A DNA stretch of 6,291 nucleotides from Acidimicrobiia bacterium (GTDB lineage Bacteria; Actinomycetota; Acidimicrobiia; Spongiisociales; UBA5794), in assembly GCA_030618675.1 (NCBI GenBank), contig JAUXCV010000095.1:1-6291 (forward strand), in the 5' to 3' direction. The notes under the pieces were generated by a model. The model worked only from the letters and a program-made list of their open reading frames with translations, ran no database searches and was not told the DNA's origin. Each line of letters begins with the position of its first letter. The first letter of the stretch is position 1. Both the position numbers and the translations under genes were made by a program. Shown piece after piece: positions 1-5,345 of the stretch.

Positions 1-893
1 GACGGCAACTGTTTGCCCAGTTTCGTCTCAAGCCAACGGGTTGTCTCGATCAACTGTTCGGGATCGATGCCCGTCTTGATGCCCGTTCTTTCGAACAGGT
101 AGACGAGGTCCTCGGTAGCCACGTTGCCGGTGGCGTTCGGTGCGAACGGGCACCCCCCTGCTCCACCGATCGAGGCGTCGAGCACGGTCACACCGGCCGC
201 GTATGCCGCAGCGGCGTTGGCCACGGCAGTGTTCCTGGTGTCGTGGAAGTGGCCGCGCAACGGCACCGCGACAGCCTCACGGACCGCATCGACAACCGCT
301 GTCACCTGAGAGGGAACGGCGACGCCGATCGTGTCACCGAGCGCAACCTCATCAGCGCCGGCATTCGCCGCTCGGGTTGCGAGATCGACGACGGCCTCGA
401 CGGGAACCGCGCCGTCGTAGGGACAGCCGAAGGCAACCGAGATCGTGACGGTCGTCCGGCGATCCTCGACCTGCCCGAGCATCATCTCGATCTCGGTCAT
501 CGTGGCCTCAGGTGAGGTGCCGGCGTTCGCCCGGTTGAATCCGTCAGAGGCGCCGACCACGAAGTTGATCTCGTCGATGCCGGTCGCGAGGGCTCGTTCG
601 AGACCGCGTCGATTCAGAACCAGGCCGATGTACGAGACACCTTCGGGACTCGGTCCGACGGCCTCGATCACCGCCTCGGCGTCGGCCATCTGCGGGACAC
701 GGCCCGGATGCACGAATGAAGCCACTTCGATGCGACGAGACCCCGCTGCGACGAGGCGCTTGATGAGTTCGGCCTTGGTCTCAGTCGGGAGCACGAGCGA
801 CTCGTTCTGGAGTCCGTCTCTGGGGCCGACCTCGACTAGATCAACACGGATCGTGTCGTCGATCCCTGCGACTGAATTCTGACTGCCGTTCAT
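1..893 (-). CDS. mvaB: Hydroxymethylglutaryl-CoA lyase (3' end cut by window)
   Basis: Cleaves HMG-CoA to acetyl-CoA and acetoacetate, the last step of leucine breakdown, in the cytoplasm. The 297 visible codons cover nearly the whole TIM-barrel enzyme (family about 300 residues); the final residues lie outside the window. Seen: the N-terminal EVGPRDGLQNE motif (residues 21-31) with catalytic R25 and metal ligand D26; EVASFVHP at 56-63; the metal-binding HFHDT (H215, H217); and the C-terminal signature GGCPFAPNATGNVATED (246-262) with catalytic C248 and metal ligand N257. Every residue expected for activity is present. The ATG at 893 is chosen because GGAGAAG lies just upstream with good spacing. 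It is divergent from the MoaD-fusion gene. No other acyl-CoA or leucine-pathway gene is visible, so its operon, if any, continues leftward. Related DRE-TIM lyases lack the GGCP...NVATED tail, so the call is firm. Confidence 0.96.
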   Translation of the reverse strand, partial: MNGSQNSVAGIDDTIRVDLVEVGPRDGLQNESLVLPTETKAELIKRLVAAGSRRIEVASFVHPGRVPQMADAEAVIEAVGPSPEGVSYIGLVLNRRGLERALATGIDEINFVVGASDGFNRANAGTSPEATMTEIEMMLGQVEDRRTTVTISVAFGCPYDGAVPVEAVVDLATRAANAGADEVALGDTIGVAVPSQVTAVVDAVREAVAVPLRGHFHDTRNTAVANAAAAYAAGVTVLDASIGGAGGCPFAPNATGNVATEDLVYLFERTGIKTGIDPEQLIETTRWLETKLGKQLP

Positions 894-898
894 CGATG

Positions 899-905
899 CT
901 TCTCC
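899..905 (-). promoter_or_regulatory. Ribosome binding site of the HMG-CoA lyase gene
   Basis: Read on the minus strand this is GGAGAAG, followed closely by the ATG at 893. It is a near-ideal Shine-Dalgarno and fixes the start. It contrasts with the two plus-strand genes at 1056 and 2103, which have none. Confidence 0.75.
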
Positions 906-928
906 AAACCACGCGATGAGCCGTGCCG

Positions 929-934
929 ATTATG
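929..934 (-). promoter_or_regulatory. Candidate -10 box for the HMG-CoA lyase gene
   Basis: The minus strand reads CATAAT here, five of six matches to TATAAT. It would place the transcript start about 30 nt before the start codon, leaving room for the GGAG site. No convincing -35 hexamer is visible at 16-18 bp, which is common in actinobacteria. Inferred from sequence only. Confidence 0.4.
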
Positions 935-1041
935 GCCCAGATCCACAAGTCATGCGCCGGGAAGCCGGGAGGTCGTGTCGACCGACGGCACACCCGGAGG
1001 AGTTGTCTCTCAACGGTCCTCTGCCCCATCCACAACGTGAC

Positions 1042-1047
1042 TACCCT
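1042..1047 (+). promoter_or_regulatory. Candidate -10 box of a leaderless promoter (MoaD-fusion gene)
   Basis: TACCCT fits the actinobacterial TAnnnT -10 pattern. It ends 8 nt before the ATG at 1056, so transcription would begin at or within a base or two of that codon. No Shine-Dalgarno lies upstream of either the ATG or the alternative TTG at 1047, which agrees with a leaderless mRNA. No clear -35 is seen. Confidence 0.4.
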
Positions 1048-1055
1048 TGCCGTCG

Positions 1056-2057
1056 ATGCCAACACTTCGATTGTTCGCTCGATTCAGAGAGATCGCCGGA
1101 ACCGACACCGTCGTCGTCGAAGATGGCACGGTCGGCGAGATCCTCGATCGCGCCGCCACCGAGTACGGATCAGCCTTCGAGAACGCCCTCACGAGCGCCG
1201 GGGTCTGGGTGAACGGTGATCCCGTCGACCGATCGGCACCGGTCGGCGCCGACGACGAGATGGCCATCATCCCACCCGTGTCCGGAGGGTCGTACGCCGC
1301 ACCCCAGACTCGGCCGGCTCTGGCCGTTGATCCGGCGGAGAGCATCCTCTCGGTCATCGTCCTCGCTGCGCTGCTCGTCTCGGCCTGGGTCCCGCTCGAG
1401 TGGTTCGTCGTGATCTCGGTCGGTGCCGCCCTTGCCTGGCTCTGGGACCTGGCGGACACCAATTCCGCCGGGGATGAATCCATCAACCTGTACGCCACGC
1501 TGTTCGCCCCGACGATCACTGCGGGCGCGACATATGCATGGGGCTACGAGGGATTCGCAGGAGGACTCGCTGCATCCGTGGCAATCGTCGTCTTCTGGCC
1601 CGTATTCGAAGAACGCTGGAGAGACGTCGAGACGATCGCCATGACAGCGTCCGTTGCCGTCGTGGCCGCTGCCGGAGCAGGGGCCCTCGTCATGCTGCGG
1701 ATGATGTCCACAACTGTGGCCCTCACATTCGTACTGATCGTGTCCGTGGCGATCATCGCCGCCCTGGTCACCGCCGTGTACGGAGGCCAGACGATCGATC
1801 CGAACATCGGAACACTCGTGGGCGCACTCATCGCCGGACTCCTCGCCGGGGTCGCTACCAGCGAGATCGATCTCGCGACCGGTCTCTTCGCCGCCGTCGC
1901 CGTCGCAGCCGGATTGATCGCCGGCCGGGTTCTTGGATCGATGATCCGTTCCGGATCGATCATGCACACGGTTCGGTTGCCCGGACAGCTCACACCGCTG
2001 GATGGCCTGTGGCTCGCAGCACCCCTCTACTGGCTAGCGCTGGTGCTCCTCGGGTAA
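1056..2057 (+). CDS. MoaD/ThiS-like domain fused to a polytopic membrane protein (CdsA-like, degenerate)
   Basis: Predicted 333-residue fusion. Residues 1-78 form a MoaD/ThiS beta-grasp domain: it opens MPTLRLFARFREIAG as MoaD proteins do and ends IIPPVSGG. In MoaD or ThiS the Gly-Gly carries the sulfur as a C-terminal thiocarboxylate, but here G77-G78 is internal. From about residue 97 to 333 there are roughly eight hydrophobic segments. The last part (286-333) resembles the CdsA CDP-diglyceride synthase tail: S295-M-I-R298 where CdsA has S-x-x-K-R, P309-G310 where it has P-G-H, then L315-D316 and A321-A322-P323. The K-D and H-G-G-x-x-D-R residues needed for catalysis are absent, so it is more likely a divergent or inactive relative than a working synthase. 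An in-frame TTG at 1047 would add three residues; the ATG is preferred because it matches family starts and the -10 box. No molybdopterin or thiamine genes are nearby. The MoaD call is strong; the CdsA resemblance is by eye and moderate. Confidence 0.8.
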   Translation: MPTLRLFARFREIAGTDTVVVEDGTVGEILDRAATEYGSAFENALTSAGVWVNGDPVDRSAPVGADDEMAIIPPVSGGSYAAPQTRPALAVDPAESILSVIVLAALLVSAWVPLEWFVVISVGAALAWLWDLADTNSAGDESINLYATLFAPTITAGATYAWGYEGFAGGLAASVAIVVFWPVFEERWRDVETIAMTASVAVVAAAGAGALVMLRMMSTTVALTFVLIVSVAIIAALVTAVYGGQTIDPNIGTLVGALIAGLLAGVATSEIDLATGLFAAVAVAAGLIAGRVLGSMIRSGSIMHTVRLPGQLTPLDGLWLAAPLYWLALVLLG

Positions 2058-2064
2058 TCGGAGG

Positions 2065-2085
2065 ACTATCCGTTCACTGGATAGT
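2065..2085. promoter_or_regulatory. 7-bp inverted repeat upstream of the M23 hydrolase gene (operator candidate)
   Basis: ACTATCC, a 7-nt spacer, then GGATAGT is a perfect inverted repeat between the stop codon at 2055-2057 and the -10 box at 2090-2095. Its right arm ends 4 bp before that box, so it covers the -35 region. This suits a dimeric regulator. It could instead be a weak terminator hairpin for the upstream gene, but no T run follows. Confidence 0.4.
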
Positions 2086-2089
2086 GCAT

Positions 2090-2095
2090 TAGCCT
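2090..2095 (+). promoter_or_regulatory. Candidate -10 box of a leaderless promoter (M23 hydrolase operon)
   Basis: TAGCCT matches TAnnnT and ends exactly 7 nt before the ATG at 2103, so the transcript would start at the start codon. No Shine-Dalgarno is present between 2058 and 2102. It resembles the TACCCT box of the preceding gene. It would serve the three-gene operon 2103-4898. Confidence 0.45.
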
Positions 2096-2102
2096 GCTCA
2101 CC

Positions 2103-3395
2103 ATGGTCCTGCACCGCGTTTCGCGCGGCCTCCTACTCATCCTCATCGTCGCACTCCTTGCGGTCGTTCCGATCGGCGCGTCCGCTCAGACCGAAGGTGA
2201 CGTCGAACGAGCCGAAGACCAGGTCGGTCAAGCCCAGGCGAACACCTCGCAGTCCTATGCCCGGTGGCAGCAGGCGCAGGACGACCTCGAGGCTGCGATC
2301 CTCGAACTCGACATCGTCACGAGCCGGCTGGAAAGCCTCGTCTACACGGTCGGCCTCCTCGAAAGCACGATCGTGACGTACGAGGGTGACGTGGATGTGC
2401 TCAAGGAGACCGCTCGGGAGCTGTTCCTCGAGGCGTACACGTCGGGTGGCCGCGGGATGGTCACTGCTGCATTCGAAGCCGGCTCTATCCAGGATCTCCT
2501 CACGTCACAGCAACTCATGAACAACGCGGCGAGCCGCGATATCGCTGATCTCGATCGGTACCAGGCGGTATCGCGAGAGATGGACCGCCTCAAGATCGAA
2601 CTCACCGAGAAACAGACGGAACTTGAAGTCGTGGAGGCGGAGACGGCGGCCCTCGCTGAGAAAGCGAGCACGCTGAGCGAGCAAGCACGATCGGTCTACA
2701 ACCAGGCCAGTGCCGCAGAGAAGCGTGCGATCGACAGCCTTGCTAGGGAACGACGTGAGCTTCAGGCCGCCCTGGCGCTGAAGAAGGAACGCGAGGCTGC
2801 AGCGGCAGCAGCAGCGGCAGCCGCCGCCGCCGCAAGTGCCAGCTCCGGAGACACAGCGAGCTCCTCGTCCGGATCCACGGACACCTCGACTGGCAGCTCC
2901 TCGACAAGTTCTTCATCCAGCTCTTCTTCCAGTTCCTCATCCAGTTCCTCATCTAGTTCCTCATCCGGATCCTCAGCCAGCCTCGCTCCCTCTTCGACCC
3001 CGGACTTCCTCTGCCCCGTTCAGGGCGGAGCGTCGTTCATCGACTCGTGGGGCTTCCCGAGATCCGGCGGGCGTCGTCACAAGGGCGTCGACATGTTCAA
3101 CAGCCGAAACACACCTCTCATCGCCGTCGTCGACGGCCGCATCAAGTTCTCGTCGAACAGCCTCGGGGGGCGCTCGACTCACCTCTACGCGGCGGACGGC
3201 ACCGTCTACTACTACACCCACCTCGAGGCGCACCCGTCGAACATCTCCTCCGGTCAGAATGTCACGGCCGGAACCGTCGTCGGCTACCTGGGCAACAGCG
3301 GCAACGCCCGGTATACCTCGCCGCATCTCCACTTCGAGATCCGACCGGGTGGGGTCGCCGTCAATCCCTATCCGACCGTGCGCCATTACTGTTGA
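2103..3395 (+). CDS. Secreted M23 murein hydrolase with coiled-coil domain and poly-Ser linker
   Basis: Predicted extracellular peptidoglycan endopeptidase of 430 residues. Domains in order: a signal peptide with cleavage likely after A26-S-A28; a long charged coiled coil (about 31-230) like those of EnvC, CwlO and RipA; 13 alanines (232-244); a Ser/Thr/Gly linker with 20 serines in a row (269-288); and an M23 (LytM) peptidase domain (about 304-424). Zinc ligands H326, D330 (HKGVD) and H410 are present, with H373 (YYTH) and H408 (SPHLHFE) as the other active-site histidines, so the domain should be active. C304 and the last residue, C430, flank the domain and could form a disulfide. The coiled coil often places or restrains such enzymes at division or elongation sites; that role is inferred. 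The start is the ATG at 2103, leaderless. The gene leads an operon with the RsiG-like and asparaginase genes. Confidence 0.93.
   Translation: MVLHRVSRGLLLILIVALLAVVPIGASAQTEGDVERAEDQVGQAQANTSQSYARWQQAQDDLEAAILELDIVTSRLESLVYTVGLLESTIVTYEGDVDVLKETARELFLEAYTSGGRGMVTAAFEAGSIQDLLTSQQLMNNAASRDIADLDRYQAVSREMDRLKIELTEKQTELEVVEAETAALAEKASTLSEQARSVYNQASAAEKRAIDSLARERRELQAALALKKEREAAAAAAAAAAAAASASSGDTASSSSGSTDTSTGSSSTSSSSSSSSSSSSSSSSSSSSGSSASLAPSSTPDFLCPVQGGASFIDSWGFPRSGGRRHKGVDMFNSRNTPLIAVVDGRIKFSSNSLGGRSTHLYAADGTVYYYTHLEAHPSNISSGQNVTAGTVVGYLGNSGNARYTSPHLHFEIRPGGVAVNPYPTVRHYC
2907..2966 (+). repeat. 12-bp tandem repeat coding the poly-serine linker
   Basis: Five 12-bp units, each coding four serines in the pattern AGY-TCN-TCN-TCN. 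The last three (2931-2942, 2943-2954, 2955-2966) are AGTTCCTCATCC or one base different; the first two (2907, 2919) are more diverged. The unit is a multiple of three, so gain or loss would change linker length without breaking the frame. Confidence 0.85.
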
Positions 3396-3409
3396 AACAG
3401 GGCACACAT

Positions 3410-3415
3410 GGGGAG
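3410..3415 (+). promoter_or_regulatory. Ribosome binding site deciding the GTG start of the RsiG-like gene
   Basis: GGGGAG sits 8 nt before the GTG at 3424. The competing in-frame GTG at 3454 has only a GGAG 13 nt away (3437-3440). The upstream site has the better spacing, so 3424 is preferred. Confidence 0.6.
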
Positions 3416-3423
3416 CAGCACCA

Positions 3424-3966
3424 GTGGAACCGCGTAGGAGACGCATCGATCAAGTGACCGATCCGGCCTACGTGCAGGATCTCGACTCTCTGTCGATGGA
3501 CGAACTCAGGGATCGACGGCGCGTCCTCGACGATCTCGACACGGAGTTCTCGTTCTACCGTCGGATGCTCCACGGCCGGATGGATCTTCTTTCGTTCGAG
3601 ATGCGGCGCCGGTCCGGCGAGGAGACCCGCACGCTCATCGAGGCACTGCCTCAGATCCTCGCCGATGGGATCGATGGGCCGAGCCGCAACACGATCCCGA
3701 GAGATCTCTCCCTGACCCTTCCTGAACTGGTCGGTTCGGGGAACCGGTCGATCGACCGCGTACTGGGAGACGATTTCCTCACCCACCTCCCGAGTTTCGA
3801 CGACGGGGAACTCGAGGGGATTCAGACGATGCTCACCGAGGCGGAGCAGCAGGTCTCGGCCCAGCGCCGATCCATCTACAACGTTCACGATCGTATCAAC
3901 GAGGAGATCGCCCGCCGGTATCGCGATGGACTCGCCGACGCGGCCGATCTCCTCAAGAAGCAGTAA
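3424..3966 (+). CDS. RsiG-like protein (c-di-GMP-type anti-sigma factor family)
   Basis: Cytoplasmic, charged, mostly helical protein of 180 residues with no membrane segment. It carries two copies of the helix motif E-x3-S-x2-R-x3-Q-x3-D that defines RsiG, the Streptomyces anti-sigma factor which holds WhiG when loaded with cyclic di-GMP (older annotations: aerial mycelium formation protein). Copy 1 is D39-S43-R46-H50-D54, within a region reading FSFYRRMLHGRMDLL; copy 2 is E141-S145-R148-Y152-D156. S, R and D are kept in both; the Gln is His or Tyr and the first Glu is Asp in copy 1, so nucleotide binding may differ. The length is near that of RsiG (about 200). It follows the M23 gene by 28 nt and the asparaginase starts 5 nt after it, so it should be cotranscribed. 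Its sigma partner is not in the window. GTG at 3454 would give a product 10 residues shorter with both motifs intact. Family assignment is by motif only. Confidence 0.75.
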   Translation: MEPRRRRIDQVTDPAYVQDLDSLSMDELRDRRRVLDDLDTEFSFYRRMLHGRMDLLSFEMRRRSGEETRTLIEALPQILADGIDGPSRNTIPRDLSLTLPELVGSGNRSIDRVLGDDFLTHLPSFDDGELEGIQTMLTEAEQQVSAQRRSIYNVHDRINEEIARRYRDGLADAADLLKKQ

Positions 3967-3971
3967 CCGTC

Positions 3972-4898
3972 TTGCGGTTCCTCACCGTCCGCACGGGTCT
4001 CACCGAGTCGATCCACGACGTAACCGTCTTCGCCACCGACAGGAGCGGGGCCGAGTTGTACCGCTCAGACGACCCCGATCGTCCTCTGTTCTATCGCTCT
4101 GCCGTGAAGCCGTTCCAGGCAACGGTGGCGCTCGAAGCCGGTCTCACGCTGCCGGTGGAACACCTTGCGGTCGCGTGCGCCAGCCACAGCGGCTGGCCGG
4201 CCCATGTCGCGATCGTCCGCTCGATCCTGAGCGACGCAGGCCTCGACGAGTCGGCTCTCCAATGTCCGGCTGTGTGGCCACTCTCCCAGAAGGCCAGGGA
4301 TCTCCAGATGCGCCGCGGAGTCGTTGGACCGATGCGGGTGTTTCACAACTGTTCCGGAAAGCACGCAGCGATGCTCGGAGCGTGCGTTGCCCAGGGCTGG
4401 CCGATCGAGTCCTACCTCGATCCGAACCATCCGCTCCAGCGACGCATCGTCGATCTCGTGACCGATGCGACCGGGATTCGGCCCGAACCGGTGGGGGTTG
4501 ACGGCTGTGGCGCCCCGACGATGCGGGGGTCGGTTCGGGGCCTCGCGACTGCATTCGTAGCCTTGAGTTCATCCGAGCGCTGCAGGCCGGCCGCTACGGC
4601 GGTTTCCCGGTTTCCCGCGCTCGTCGCCGACAACTCTCGACCGGACGGCAAGCTGGCCCGATGGTGGGGAGGCCCGATCAAGGTGGGGGCCGAGGGACAG
4701 ATCGGAATCGGTCGCCACGGGATCGGCATCGCTGCGAAGGCCAACGCCGGAGGTCGTGAAGTCGCTGTGGCTGCTGTGATCGCCGCCGCCGACCACCTCG
4801 GGTTGGTATCTGACGTGATGCGCCAAGCGCTCGAAGTCGAAGCGGCCCCCCCGATCCTCGGTGGTGGGGTCGCCGTCGGAGCCCTCACCCGCGAGTAG
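3972..4898 (+). CDS. Asparaginase of the Rhizobium etli ReAV (Asparaginase_II, PF06089) type
   Basis: Likely hydrolyses L-asparagine to aspartate and ammonia. It belongs to the serine-lactamase-like family rather than the classical bacterial AnsA/AnsB fold. Of 308 residues: RSAVKPFQ (42-49) gives S43 and K46, matching ReAV Ser48/Lys51; CASHSG (69-74) holds the second serine region; NCSGKHAAML (126-135) gives C127 and K130, and DGCGAPT (177-183) gives C179, matching the ReAV zinc ligands Cys135, Lys138 and Cys189; K256 is a candidate for Lys263. There is no signal peptide, so it is cytoplasmic. The start is a TTG only 5 nt after the preceding stop, with no good Shine-Dalgarno, suggesting translational coupling to the RsiG-like gene. 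It is shorter than ReAV (367) but all motifs are present. Substrate preference cannot be read from sequence. Confidence 0.88.
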   Translation: MRFLTVRTGLTESIHDVTVFATDRSGAELYRSDDPDRPLFYRSAVKPFQATVALEAGLTLPVEHLAVACASHSGWPAHVAIVRSILSDAGLDESALQCPAVWPLSQKARDLQMRRGVVGPMRVFHNCSGKHAAMLGACVAQGWPIESYLDPNHPLQRRIVDLVTDATGIRPEPVGVDGCGAPTMRGSVRGLATAFVALSSSERCRPAATAVSRFPALVADNSRPDGKLARWWGGPIKVGAEGQIGIGRHGIGIAAKANAGGREVAVAAVIAAADHLGLVSDVMRQALEVEAAPPILGGGVAVGALTRE

Positions 4899-4926
4899 TC
4901 GACGTCGGTTCACTTCGCCGTTTCCT

Positions 4927-4950
4927 TCAACAACGCTCCGAACGTGTTGA
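4927..4950 (+). terminator. Possible stem-loop terminator after the asparaginase gene
   Basis: TCAACAACG, a 7-nt loop, then CGTGTTGA can pair over 8 bp with one bulged A, 28 nt after the stop codon. No T tail follows (GTGCGCG). It could be an actinobacterial terminator lacking a U run, or chance. Confidence 0.35.
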
Positions 4951-4990
4951 GTGCGCGAAACTTCCCGTAGACAAAGTTGCTGACACGGTG

Positions 4991-5032
4991 TTGTGCACAA
5001 GCGCCTGTGGATTCCTGTGGATATGTGGAGAA
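4991..5032. other. Cluster of four DnaA-box-like 9-mers
   Basis: Compared with TTATCCACA (reverse TGTGGATAA): TTGTGCACA at 4991-4999, part of the palindrome TTGTGCACAA; TGTGGATTC at 5006-5014; TGTGGATAT at 5016-5024; TGTGGAGAA at 5024-5032. The last two match 8 of 9, the others 7 of 9. The middle pair forms a 10-bp direct repeat (CCTGTGGATT, CCTGTGGATA). Such spacing is usual in actinobacterial origins and DnaA-titration sites. There is no AT-rich stretch and no dnaA, dnaN or rpmH in view, so an origin is not claimed. Confidence 0.4.
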
Positions 5033-5304
5033 CCCGACACTGCGAACGGCACATAGGCCCAACGAAGGCGAAGTAGACAGCCGCAGAGCGCGAGAAACTC
5101 CCTCCCGAGGCCGATCAAGGGGGTTGAACCCGGGTTGCAGTATCCGTATCGTCGGCTATGGATGGCCCAAGGTGCCAGAGCAGTCAGACCTCGTTCGGGG
5201 AAGTGCGGGGAACACCTGCAAAGGTTCCTCGGGCCATCTGCCTCCCGAGTCTCTCCCCGGCCGATACCGTCGGTGCCAGGTGATGGTTGAGCAAGCCTCT
5301 TCGC
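5033..5304. other. Convergent intergenic region, no gene recognised
   Basis: No credible gene, tRNA, tmRNA, RNase P or SRP RNA is seen. Reading frames here have the wrong composition for protein. There are several short repeats: CCTCCCGAG at 5101-5109 and 5241-5249; GGTGCCAG at 5171-5178 and 5272-5279; palindrome AACCCGGGTT at 5127-5136; inverted pair GATGGCCC (5161-5168) and GGGCCATC (5231-5238); and a CTCGGG/CCCGAG stem with a 10-nt loop at 5228-5249, which could end either transcript. A structured RNA is possible but unsupported. Confidence 0.5.
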
Positions 5305-5331
5305 AGTACTGAGTACTGAGTACTCAGTACC
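5305..5331. repeat. 7-bp tandem repeat with 18-bp palindrome
   Basis: Units AGTACTG, AGTACTG, AGTACTC, AGTACC run head to tail. Positions 5313-5330 read GTACTGAGTACTCAGTAC, a perfect 18-bp palindrome. The array lies 14 bp beyond the stop codon of the Clp1-like gene and could fold into a hairpin at its mRNA end, though no T run follows on that strand. It resembles the repeat at 6270-6291 on the other side of that gene. Confidence 0.85.
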
Positions 5332-5345
5332 GGCGCCGCAGGCGG

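Noticed and set aside
841..1065. 74-codon minus-strand frame across the divergent promoter region
   Set aside because: It overlaps the 5' end of the HMG-CoA lyase gene in another frame and its product has no recognisable features.
1170..1967. 265-codon minus-strand frame inside the MoaD-fusion gene
   Set aside because: Its Asp/Gly/His-rich, low-complexity product is the antisense image of a GC-rich membrane-protein gene.
2836..3423. Upstream extension of the RsiG-like frame into the M23 gene
   Set aside because: The extra residues are Pro/Arg/Ser shadow of the M23 coding frame; the GTG at 3424 has its own ribosome site.
5121..5140. tRNA T-arm-like GGGTTCAACCC on the minus strand
   Set aside because: Only three of five stem pairs form around a TTC loop, and no anticodon or acceptor stem can be built nearby.
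4977..5312. 111-codon plus-strand open frame in the convergent intergenic region
   Set aside because: It starts with TTG inside the DnaA-like cluster, has no Shine-Dalgarno, is rich in Arg, Ser, Gly and Pro with no domain, and runs through the tandem repeat.
5305..5331. CRISPR-like array
   Set aside because: Units are 7 bp with no spacers; no cas genes are present.
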